This document shows positions 54,760 to 64,000 of a DNA stretch of 64,000 nucleotides, in pieces. This stretch comes from Kingdonia uniflora (lineage: Eukaryota > Streptophyta > Magnoliopsida > Ranunculales > Circaeasteraceae). The notes beneath the pieces were generated by a model, which had not been told where the DNA came from, made no database searches, and was given only the letters and a program-made list of their open reading frames with translations. How positions within the stretch are numbered: position 1 is the first letter of the stretch; the number at the start of each line of letters is the position of its first letter. The stretch is taken from assembly GCA_014058105.1 (NCBI GenBank), contig JACGCM010000715.1:4650001-4714000 (forward strand), read 5' to 3'. Made by a program: the position numbers and the translations under genes.

Positions 54760-56035
54760 TCCTTTTTATCCATTGATTAAGTTCTATGTGAATCATCCTC
54801 CTATGACTATCTTATGTTTGTTTTTGCTACGGCAATGGCCACAATGCTCTAAGATGCAGTGGACCTAGTAGTACAAGATGAAGCTTCGACTTACCACAGG
54901 AATGTCATGGGCCATGAGGATAAAAGAAAGATATAAAATCACAAATTTAGGCATTGCAGTATTATGCGGGACTGCTTCAATACTCCTTACACATATAAAA
55001 TGGTAGATTTTTGATAATATTTTCGCATGAGTAAGCCAATGTTTTTGCAATTATGCAATACAGTAGTAGCACATGATGATCATTTTTTCTAAAAAGTCAA
55101 TTGCGCAATAACTATTGAATTGTCACTCTGCCAAAAGATAATCGCGGCACTACATGTGTTAAGCTACATTGTCGCGGCATATCTTTTTGGCGAGTATTTG
55201 AGAATAGGAGAACTCACAATTCTATTAAGTTTGGAAACATTTTGTGTTGCGGTTATTGAAATTTTTGGAGAGGAATATCTTTGAACTCAAAACACGGCCG
55301 ATATTGAAAAGATAAAAGCGATTGGTCATTACCCCAAGGTGATAATTTTTGAATTGGATATGGAAAATTGTATTGCATGTATTAAATATGGAAAAAATTT
55401 CCCTTAGCTTGGCACGACTAATTTATTAGTCATTACCCAAGGTGACTATAATTCTTGAAGCGGTAGCTTCACAAGACCTTTTATTTTGGCATGTTTTTTT
55501 TGTATTATCAGGTAATAACAATGATATCAATGTCCCACAATAGTCACATCTTTTTACTGACCTTGCCGATGGTATCGCTCTATTGCAATTATACAATTGC
55601 CAGGAAAGCTAATGAAATAGGTTATTACATAGTGGATGGCATATACCCCAAATTGGGAACACTTGTCCAAACCATCTTCAACCTAGTTATAGCGAAACAT
55701 AAATTGGTCGCTCAATAATGGGAAAGTTTCCAAAAGAATGCAGAACGGGTGTTTGGGATTATAATCACGGCACAATATTATCAAAAATCTGGTTAAATTG
55801 TAGAAACTTGATGTTTTGAGCAATGTCATGAAGGCGTGCGTGATATTGCACAATATGATCACCTAAGATGAACGGGGTACTTTCCTATTAAACTAAGGAA
55901 AATATAAAGAATTCGAAGTCGAGAAATACAATTTAATCTAAAGGATGATCTGATAGAACATTTGTGGGCCGTGAAGGAAAATAATCCTTCTTAGTATTAT
56001 AATCAAGTATTATCTAAAAGTTATGTGTAATTTTA
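54760..56035 (+). pseudogene. HARBI1-like PIF/Harbinger transposase
   Basis: Plus-strand pieces in the family order: FRMSKPMFLQLCNTVVAHDD near 55030, IAAYLFGEYLRIGE-like followed by LSLETFCVAVIEIFGEEYL and NTADIEKIKAIGHYPK at 55190-55345. Next is ELDMENCIACIKYGKNFP at the first catalytic Asp. LLFWHVFF, preceded by the second Asp at about 55480, then NNNDINV, LFTDLADGIA, YYIVDGIYPKLGTLVQTI and NAERVFGI with the Glu. The C-terminus reads MKACVILHNMIT, DDLIEHLWAVKENNPS. All three catalytic acids are still readable but stops and frame changes are numerous. It would cut and join the TTA-flanked ends. Confidence 0.85.
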
Positions 56036-56329
56036 TGATTATTGTCGTACAAGCTTATAAATTATTATTTTCTTATTAAATAAGTTTTTGATATTGCATT
56101 AATCTTAAATGTGTTTTAATGTAATATTCTCGAGAAAAAAAATTTCTTCAAAAGAATACATTCTTTAATAATAAAGTGCATTCTTAAAAAATAAAACACA
56201 TATTGGAAAGAAAACTACGTTCGTTGAAATTAAACAACATTCATCGAAGTCAAATTACATTTCATAACCTAAACCGGTACTTAATTCTCTATTCTTGCTT
56301 ACCCGCTCTATGACCTCTGTTTGCCTTTA

Positions 56330-57740
56330 CAAATAGTATTGTAATACATGTCCAAATAAATTCGTAAGGTGTTTATCCATGATTTTGAGATCTTCCCTTG
56401 CTTTTTCCGAATCCATTTTTGCTTGCCATTATTGATTTTCTTCCACTCTTCTTATTTCCTTTTCTTCCTTCGTTTATCTCTTCTCCAACCTCATATCCGT
56501 AAGTATTGTGGCCATATTTTTGCTGGATGTAATAATATCATCTACGCCCTTATTTTTTGCAATGTTTTTTCTAAACCAATTTGGTCGTGGGGACCCACTT
56601 TGTACTCATACAACAAACCCTTTAATTCAGAATTTTGGGAAGGGGATTGAGGTGTTATTGGGGTTAGCAGGATCTTTCGATAGGTTCTTTGATTTGATCG
56701 AGTTCCCCGGAGAAGAATTACACAATGTTTTCGATGCCATATTTCTAGGTAAATTCCCTGCATGGTTAAAACAATCATCATTTAGGTTGGCCCATTGCGC
56801 AGTTTTCTCCCTAAAATCTTATATGCTTCATGATGTTAAAAGTTACTGCTGCCATTCAAACCTTGATAAATTTTATGTGCATCATTTTCTAATAATTCCA
56901 AAAATTACTAAATTCAAATAAATAACGTGTATATCCAAGAAAAATAAACAAAATTGAGTTAAAGAAAATTAGAACTTACCCGATCCTCCTCAGTTTTTTG
57001 CTCTCTTGCCGAAATTATACTTAAGCAACTATCCCCTTATAGCTCACACATTATACATTAAGTGGATACAACTGAGATTTGGTTGACCCACATGATCCTC
57101 GACCGAGGCACTCAGGTTCCCTGTTAAATGCGATGTTAACATTTTAATTGAAAGTGAAACCCTTTGTGCGCCCCATGGTCTGGACAGAAAAGATTACCTA
57201 CGCCTTTATGAGACACATGAAGTCTATATCCGACCAATGAAGTCCATTATCATTCGTCTCATCTAAAAACTCGGCATTCTCTAGAACTTGTACATTTTAT
57301 CTTGGTTTAGCGGGTATTCTTTTCTTTCGTCTTTTTCTATTTTTTTCCACGGCGCCGTTACGTCAACGGTATAAGAGCATTTGTGAAACCCATATTTAAA
57401 TCGGTAGAGTCACAATTAAATAAAGAGTTTTAAAGCTAATTTATAGGTTGAAAACCTTGAGGTTGAGTGCCCGGGTAGTGTTGATAGAACGGGTTAAATA
57501 CCTGAGGTTATGGTTGAGAGAGTGTAAAGTGATTTTAATACTATCCTCCTAAGGTATCCTCTTGCGACATGGTAAAAAGAATTGGTGTATGTGATTGGGA
57601 TAGGGATTAGAATTAAGATTGGTTATGCTAGAGGTATGGAGTAAATTGCGATGATAGGTGTTAAAGGTGGGTTCTAGGAGAATGGGGTCGATGGTGTTGA
57701 TTAATTACTGTTGGTACCGGAATTTATCATTTGAGCCATG
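56330..57740 (-). pseudogene. PIF/Harbinger partner ORF2, Myb/SANT-like DNA-binding protein
   Basis: The minus strand shows AHKIYQGLNGSSNF and HHEAYKILGRKLRNGP, the trihelix/Myb-like region. A long linker follows, then a Glu/Lys-rich coiled coil (KEEKEIRRVEENQ, WQAKMDSEKAREDLKIMDKH) near 56340-56480, the usual layout of the second PIF gene. The N-terminal part (about 57000-57740) has a Pro/Ser-rich stretch (TPSTPFS, NPPLTPII) as usual. The gene converges on the transposase, whose stop lies about 300 bases away. Many stops. In known PIF elements this protein binds the ends and helps nuclear import of transposase. Confidence 0.65.
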
Positions 57741-58237
57741 TGGGAAGATGAAGTTTTTTGAGTTAATTTGTGGTTTAGAAATTATGAGTGAAGAGTCTTC
57801 TCTAAAAATGGGTTTATGGGAGTGAAGTAACTAGCCGTTGTTGTTACCGTTGTTATTATACTATTTTTAGTTTTTTTAAAAATGGGTTCAAGGAAGATTT
57901 TTTTATACCGCACAGATTTAAATTTACCGCTATAATCAATGGACCATCTCTTCATACCCCATAAAAAAATTATTGTAATAAAATTTGGACGCTGACTTAA
58001 GAATACTACGCAGTAAATCCGCACGGTATTTGGAAAGCCGCGCAGTATTTTGAAGTACGCCAAACTTATTTTTTTTAACTATAAGCTCCCCACACCCGAT
58101 TGAGTTTTGACACATCTAGGTCAGCAACTCACACTAAATTTTAAAACTTCTAGAAGCTCAAAAGTGTGAGATTAAATTTTGATCAAACAACAGCACGCAA
58201 CCCAAACCCATTTTTTCAACTGCTAAAGATGCTTTTA

Positions 58238-58563
58238 AATGCCCTCACATCTATTGAACATTTGCTGATCCCATGATTCTCATTGACTGTATTTATAATT
58301 GGATGTAAAACATCAAAACTAAGAATTCTTGCACTGCAATTTTAGCTAGGCAACCTTTAGACCTTGTAGAAAGATCAAGGTTGAACGGTGTAAACATCAA
58401 GAAATAATACCATATAAATGACCTCCTGGAACTTGGATTAACATTAATAATTTTGAAATCGGGGACTTCATAAGAGAAAACCATTTGCTAAGTTACAAAA
58501 CAATCCATGAGAAACTTAAGAACCCTTCTAGGCATTGTTTTACTTTAAACTCTGAAACTATGT
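58238..58563. other. short stretch without gene
   Basis: Between the PIF/Harbinger end and the mTERF stop. No frame or repeat recognised. Confidence 0.5.
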
Positions 58564-60439
58564 TCATTGAGTAGTAGTTCCTATAGATCTGATCATATCA
58601 CCATACATTTTCACTACTTGATGGGCACTTTCCTTGCACTTGATTACTTAATTCTCCAAAAATAGTTTCTCGCTTAGATTTAATATTCCAACTATACTCA
58701 CATTCCTTCCTAACTAGCCTTCTGATTTCTTAAAATCTATCACCGCAAATCTCGGAAGAATCATATTTTCCATACTATACATGAGAAGCACTGGATATTT
58801 AGATAAATATGCCCAATCACATTTCAGTTGTTTTGTGAAGTAATGGAATCCTCTCCTTGTCTTCTCCTCAGCCAATCCAATAAAATTTGGTTGTCGTCTT
58901 AACATTGAGACTATCTCTTCCTCAAAAAACCTAAATTCTTGATAAACCATCAATCTCCCTTCCAAGCTCTATGGATTCATACCTGTTAAAACTCTGAGTA
59001 CATGAATGGGCATCAAGCCTAAAGGGTCAAACTCCCTTTGCTTGATCTCGTCCACAGTACAACTGAACTGCTCCACCATTTTCGTCATCACCCTAGGTTG
59101 ACTCACTAATATTTTAGAAATGTTAGATTTAGGGACATAAATATTTTGCAGAGTTATAATATTTGGTCTCATTACTTTCTATAGATTGATAAAAAGTGTC
59201 GCAGGGAAGTGGCAGACGGTAGTGAGGAAATATTTATCGGATGGAAGAAGGTCCTAAGGAGATCAACTGAAGGAATGTTATGATCTTTCAAGGATGCTTT
59301 TAATATCCTTGGATTAGAAGAGTCGAGTTTTGCTAAATTTGGGCTGGAAAAGCCTAAACTATTAAAATAATTTATCATAGGCTTCAGGATCTAATAAAAG
59401 TATAGAGGCGCACTTGGAAACTATTTTTGTCATCTGAATTTTGGTAAAACTATTCTTTTATGAGGGGGTGTTTGTTTTTTCAATCTAAAGTGTTTAATGC
59501 TTAATGGGTAGCTTAATGCCTTTATTTAGCACTTTTTTGGTGCTCTTTTTTTTACTTAGTGCCTCATTCAGCTGCTTCAATAAGCATTTTCAATTAATCC
59601 AACCAAAGTAGCTAACAGAGAAGAAAAACTTCCCAAATTGCCCCCACCATTTCTTTTTTCCTCCCACGACTGTCATGTTATCACCTTGTTCTCCTACGAC
59701 CCTAGCTTGATAAAATATCTTGATTTTTAGTACCGGAGACCCTAATTTAAGCAATTTATCAATGAATTCAGCCATATTTTGTCATGTTTTCTCTAATCAA
59801 ATGTACAATTCTTCTCTTCATGACCCTAGTTTCTTCAATTATCAATATGTTGATTAATGCCTCTATGTTTGTTGTTCACCCAATTTCTTATCACCCAATC
59901 TCTTTTGCAAAAATGGATATGAGTTTACAAGTAAATAATCTACAAAAAATGACCAAAAGAAAAGTCGGGGGGTTCTCTAACTTTTATAGTAGTAGATGAA
60001 AATAATCAAATCATATTTTTATAACAAGGGTATTTTAGATATCTACTTGCATTCGACACTTTTGAAAATAAAACGCCATGATCATTCAGCACACCAAATG
60101 ATTTAGCATTAAGCACATCAATCCATTCAGCACCTAGTTCAGTATTCAACACTTTTAAGTGAAAAAAAGCACCCCCTAATTACTAAGGATTGAGCCAGAA
60201 GTTTTTAAGGAACTTAAACGAATCTTTCTTGCGATAAAATTAGCTTTCTCTGGGGATAACCCACAAGATTTTACAAAATAATCTATAGTTTTAGATGAAT
60301 TAGTGGATTCTGAGATTTGAGAGACAAACTTGACATGAAACAATGGGTTATTTTGAACAACTCTTCCAACAACTTCAAGATCTAGAGAGAGATTTTTTCC
60401 TCTATATTTGAATAGATTTCTTTTAATGAGACTAAACAC
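58564..60439 (-). pseudogene. mTERF family gene (organelle transcription termination factor-like), interrupted
   Basis: The minus strand starts MFSLIKRNLFKYRGKNLSLD at 60439, with SKTIDYFVKSCGLSPEKANF IARKIRL before a MITE insertion. It resumes with FTKIQMTKIVSKCASILLLD PE (about 59450), YFNSLGFSSPNLAKLDSSNP RILKASLKDHNIP and RPNIITLQNIYVPKSNISKI. Later come ILVSQPRVMTKMVEQF, FDPLGLMPIHVLRVLTGMNP, EEEIVSMLRRQPNFIGLAEE and LSKYPVLLMYSMENMILPR. These are the tandem helical mTERF repeats, and plant members bind nucleic acid in mitochondria or plastids. Defects: MITE insertion, a one-base frame slip near 59172, a TAG at 58966 and another slip at about 58712. Probably a dead duplicate; the intact paralogue should be elsewhere. 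Confidence 0.85.
59464..60176. mobile_element. MITE (Tourist-like) inserted in the mTERF gene, 713 bp
   Basis: The left end GGGGGTGTTTGTTTTTTCA and the reverse complement of the right end GGGGGTGCTTTTTTTCACTT pair. Inside both ends, AAGTGTTTAATGCTTAATGG and AAGTGTTGAATACTGAAC form extended partial symmetry with CATTCAGCAC/TTAATGC repeats. The flanks TGA (59461-59463) and TAA (60177-60179) could be a diverged 3-bp target duplication. The element separates codons of the mTERF gene that are contiguous in the family. No coding capacity: the frame at 59784-59999 is hydrophobic but unsupported. Confidence 0.75.
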
Positions 60440-60568
60440 TGTGAAGAAATAGAAGAAAACTATAACATCTTCTCACCTCCTTATCAATGGGGATTAAAGA
60501 TTTATTTGTACTTTGATGTCCAAACTTGAATTGCTCTTCGAGATTAAATCCCTAAAGACTGAAACTAG
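60440..60568 (-). promoter_or_regulatory. 5' flank of the mTERF pseudogene
   Basis: 129 bases between the mTERF start and the LINE 3 tail, AT-rich, no motif I can defend. A LINE end this close means that most of the original upstream promoter is now displaced. Confidence 0.3.
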
Positions 60569-63155
60569 GGTTTTTTTTAGTTGCTATTATTAGGAGAGGA
60601 TCGATCACTATGGGACCCGAACCGGGTAAGGGTGCCCTATATCCTAATTTAACCAACAAGCTCAGACTTTGTTGGAGAAAGTTTTAGTAAGAGAAATTTC
60701 TATTTTATCTTTATTTTTTGCAAAGGGAAATAGATAGATCAAACCTTAGAAGGCATAGAAAAGGTTACAGAGTTGGGTACCCTTTATGGATAAAACATGT
60801 GCCTCAAAATTACATAAACAACTAATAAACTCAAATCTAAACTCTAAGAAATACGATGCTAAGGACAGCATATCTGGCGCTGAAGTGAGGGCACCCAAGT
60901 AAAGATATGTGGATTTTACAGTAAAAGATTTGACAAAACCTAGACAATCAGTAGGAACTAGAAAACTCTCCCTAGACCTACTTCAAGTGCTGCTTTCATA
61001 CCATTAATCACGGAAATTGCCTCTGCTTCTTCCAGGTCAGCTGCCTTGGAAGAGTCGTAACCTGCACAAGTAATAGTAGAAAGGTGAGACTTAATAATAA
61101 AACTAAGGCCACAAGGGGAATCTACATTGTACGAAGAGGCATCCGGTAAGACAGTGTACCATCCTTCCAAGACTAGAGGGGGAATAACACAGATCGGGTT
61201 ACTGGAAGGGAAAAGAAGCCAAGTGTATTTAATTAAGTAGTTTTTTGCAATTTTTATAGACTCGTCCGGGCAAGGTTTTTTATTATTGAAAATAAGATCA
61301 TTCATGCTTGCCTAAATAATATACATAAAAATATTAATTTTCACCCAAAGGGAAATAATGTTATTTCTAGAGCAACTATTATTAGAAAGAAGATATAAGA
61401 CTTTTTTCGAGAGTTAGAGTAGGTATAATTACTGTTATTCATAGAGAGGTCAGAAGTATACTAGAAATCCTTGACATTCTTATAATAAAAAGTGTGTGCG
61501 TAGTGGTTTCATCTTTTCCCCACATCTAGGGTAGAAAGTATCCCAAGTCTCTTCATCATTCCAAAGGTTCACCTTTGATGGGATTTCGTCCTGCATAGCT
61601 GTCCAAATATAAAATTGAATTCACGTACCTTCATTTTCCAGACAGTGTCCCACGATTCATTAAGGTACTCAGTGGAGTTATCACTCAGATTGCCTAAGTT
61701 TCGGTCCTGAGTAGAGGACTAGTAGACCAATTTGACAGTCAGAATACCATTCTCTTCTTTTTTCCATTTCAGGACAACCTTAGCTGGATTACTACTGAGA
61801 TGGATGCAGATAATGAGCTCTGCAATAGCTTAAGGGAAAAGGGAAGAGATGAGGTCTTCTTTCCAAATGCAATTAATAGGGAAAATCAGACCAATCACTT
61901 TTGAGATAACTCTGTTGTAAGGAGCTGGCCCAGCTAGTCTCCCAAAAGGAATTTATGGAATCCAGGGCTCTAGCCAAAAATTAATGCTTCCCCCGTTACC
62001 AATATGTCAAATGTGGTTGGGCCAGATTTTGTCTCTTGATCTGATAATACCTTTCCAAATCCAGTAGTCGAAAGCTTTAGAGGAAGATATCGTCGGGGAT
62101 TCTTTGGAAGAGTATTTTGTAACCATGTTATTCTCCCAAGGCTTTTCATGTTCTTTGATAATACGCCAGAAGAGCTTGGCCATAAGGGCTTGATTATAGG
62201 CAAAGGTAGCTCTAGTACCCAACCCTCTAAATTTCTTGGGCTTACAAATTTTCTTCCTACTAATAAGGTGGGCCTTGTCTCTACCTTCATTTTTTTCCCA
62301 CATAAATCTAGCATTCAAAGAATCGAGTTTATTGCAGATCTTAATAGGGAAAGGAGGAGAGATAAGAGATAATAATGGATTGCTAATTTAACAGCTTTTA
62401 TCAGGGTTATTTTACCTAATTCTACCCACTTGGGAGAGGTTTGCTGCCATCCAACCCTCGACATGGTTGGAGACGCAGGAAATGATGTCTTAAAAATTTA
62501 GGCTTTTGGATCCATCGAATTTGAGAGGGGATCCGAGGTATTTTCCCCCAATTGTATCCTTTTTAATATGAAGGATTTTTTGGATAAGCTTGCGGTGTCT
62601 TTAGTGACAGTTTTTGCTAAACACGATGCAAGATTTTCCAGATTGAACTCCTATTCAAAAACTGTTTTGAAGGTATTAAGGGCATTTTTAAGGGCATCGA
62701 CTTCCTTTTGATGGTTAGCTTTGCAAAAAAAGAAACTATCATCCACGAACAGAATGTGAGAAATAGGGGTGCCTCCTCTAACGTGTATTTTTGATACCGT
62801 TAATATCCTCATTAAGCTTTGCTTTCAAGATGATTCTGGAAAGGACCTTCAAGCAAATGATAAAAAAAATGGGTGAAAGAGGGTCCCCTTACCTGATTCC
62901 TCTTTACCGTTTAAGAAAACCGTAAGGAGTGCCATTATGATTGAAAGAGAGGGATGTGGTAGAAACACATTGGTGAATCCAGTCACACAATTTATCATAG
63001 AAACCTATTACTTTAAGGGTATCTATAAGGAAGCTCCATTCCACTCTGTCAAAAGTATTGCTGATATCTAATTGAACCGCCATATAACCCTAGGCATCTT
63101 TCTTCTTCTTAAGTTTATAGAGAATCTCTAGAGCCATAATGTTATTGTTAAAAAA
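60569..63155 (-). mobile_element. 5'-truncated L1-type LINE 3
   Basis: The minus strand carries RT from the second half onward, an RVT_3-type RNase H and a 3' end with an A run (TTTTTTTT on the plus strand near 60570). No endonuclease or ORF1 is present; similarity begins at about 63155, fitting ordinary 5' truncation. A target duplication was not found by eye. Confidence 0.8.
60958..63155 (-). pseudogene. LINE 3 ORF2: RT C-terminal half and RNase H
   Basis: The minus strand reads VQLDISNTFDRVEWSFLIDT (first RT Asp, YDR changed to FDR), VIGFYDKLCDWIHQCV, TPYGFLKR.RGIR.GDPLSP with TAA/TAG stops in the usual GLRQGDPLSP, and FFIICLKVLSRII. The active-site YADD region near 62740 is degenerate. 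LAIHYYLLSLLSFPIKICNK L, FMWEKNE, KFRGLGTRATFAYNQALMAK and LFWRII follow at 62007-62400. RNase H at 60958-61305 has CGLSFIIKSHL and DLEEAEAISVINGMKAALEV GL with the catalytic Glu; the first Asp is in VLPDASSYN. Many stops and frame shifts. Confidence 0.8.
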
Positions 63156-64000
63156 TTTGTGCTACTATTGTGATGACTGTATTTGGCTCCTAAATTTTTT
63201 TTGTGACACCATCAAATTTGGTAAGTAGGTGACCTCTTGCAAAAGGTGTAAAATAGGCTCTTTGGAGTCACAGACTTAAAAATTTACTCTTCGACATAGC
63301 CATGAAAGGGAACTCAACAATGGGGCTTCCTTCCAAATAGCCTCAAGATTTACAAAAGGTGAAATCTCCTATACTCGGCTACATTCCACTGTAACCTTGC
63401 TTAGTTAATGAGTGACTTATAAAGTTTACAAACTGCATAGTCCTCTTTAATGTTGTAACCTTGCACCAATATACCCTAGGAAAATACAGTTAACAACATC
63501 ACATATACTTGTTACAAATTTTGTATCAACGACATATGAAACCTAGTCTTTTTCATGATTCAAAATATTAAAGTTCAATTTGTACAAAAGTTTAGAGATA
63601 CGTTTAGGCCGTAATGCATGAAAACCCAAGTCACTGGAATTAATAGCCCAAGTAGTTAAGGAAGAGTCAATTGAGGAGTTACACCAAGTATACGGGAGGA
63701 AACCCAGTTAAGAAGTAAACCACAAGTACTACTCTGAAGTTTAAACAATAAAAGAGAAAGAAAATTACACAATTTTCTTACCTTGTTCTTTTATTTTTTT
63801 TTTAGTAATCACTTACCTGACCATTTAACATTACAGCCTTGCACAAGATTACTTAAAATAGTTAAAGCTACAATGCTTCCTCGATCATATGGGATCATGT
63901 ATTTTTCATTATAAAACTTTTCCATTGTTTGGCACTTGCAATATATTGTGGTGCAAGGCATCAGTACCTTTATCTATCCTCGACATTTAAACTAAGAAGT
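63156..64000. other. 845 bases unassigned at the window end
   Basis: AT-rich, without open frames above about 60 codons. TTTGGAGTCACAGACTTAAA near 63261 and the CACCATCAAATTTGGTAAGTAGGTGACC block upstream resemble non-coding parts of some LTR elements, but I cannot assign them. Confidence 0.4.

Larger units (their letters stand above)
39563..58237. mobile_element. large PIF/Harbinger element, 18.7 kb with nested Athila
   Basis: The left end GAGCATCTTCAGCAGTTG at 39566 and the reverse complement of the right end AAGCATCTTTAGCAGTTG at 58234 pair as terminal inverted repeats. Both are flanked by TTA (39563-39565 and 58235-58237), the 3-bp duplication usual for PIF/Harbinger. Inside are a HARBI1-like transposase (plus strand) and a Myb/SANT-like ORF (minus strand), the two genes of this superfamily, which supports the boundaries. 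It also holds a PMD gene, an unknown minus-strand ORF and an 11.7-kb Athila element. Without the Athila and one copy of its TSD it would be about 7.0 kb. Confidence 0.8.

Noticed and set aside
60440..60568. A promoter for the mTERF gene
   Set aside because: Only 129 bases separate the start from a LINE tail and no core promoter motif is convincing.
1..64000. Integrated pararetrovirus sequence
   Set aside because: No movement-protein or coat-protein motif was seen, and every RT has LTR-retrotransposon or LINE neighbours.

Overview
This window is plant nuclear DNA from a flowering plant, most likely a eudicot, in a repeat-rich (probably pericentromeric) region. The evidence is the mix of Tat-type and Athila-type Ty3/gypsy elements, Ty1/copia elements, L1-type LINEs carrying a C-terminal RNase H, Mutator-like, hAT and PIF/Harbinger DNA transposons, and one decayed plant mTERF gene. 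The DNA is AT-rich and no coding region looks intact. I see no bacterial gene organisation, rRNA, tRNA or CRISPR array. Almost every base that can be assigned belongs to a transposable element, and many elements are nested.

Layout. 1-12388: minus-strand Tat-lineage element A, from its 3' LTR (cut by the window edge) to the protease-RT linker. It carries a long intron-containing antisense extra gene (aORF, plus strand, 3241-6941) and a LINE in its RT. 12389-13800: 3' fragment of a second Tat-type element (C) with 217-bp tandem repeats. 13801-17967: 5' two-thirds of an L1-type LINE, joined at its broken end to 17968-25154, Tat element B (aORF tail, integrase, two RNase H domains, RT, protease, gag, PBS, 5' LTR). 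25330-26510: fragment of copia element D. 26511-28654: unassigned.

28655-39130: minus-strand copia element E of the same family as D, with two insertions: a 915-bp hAT element in its RT (28902-29816) and a Mutator-like element encoding transposase plus an OTU-type cysteine protease (31390-37531). That MULE is itself split by a 2.77-kb long-TIR element full of a 20-bp hairpin (33237-36006).

39566-58234: an apparent 18.7-kb PIF/Harbinger element with TTA target duplication. It holds a plant-mobile-domain (PMD) gene, an unknown decayed ORF, a HARBI1-like transposase and a converging Myb/SANT-like partner ORF. The PMD gene is split by an 11.7-kb Athila element (40271-51962, TSD ATGAC), which contains an opposite-strand solo LTR of the same family (42519-43599, TSD ACCTC). 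58564-60439: mTERF pseudogene split by a MITE. 60569-63155: LINE fragment. 63156-64000: unassigned.

Target-site duplications let the insertion order be read: solo-LTR parent into Athila into PIF/PMD; long-TIR element into MULE-OTU into copia E; hAT into copia E; LINE into Tat A. The most distinctive content is the set of accessory genes carried by transposons: the antisense aORF of Tat, the OTU protease of the MULE, and the PMD gene plus unknown ORF inside the PIF/Harbinger element. All family assignments come from reading translated motifs by eye; no database search was run.
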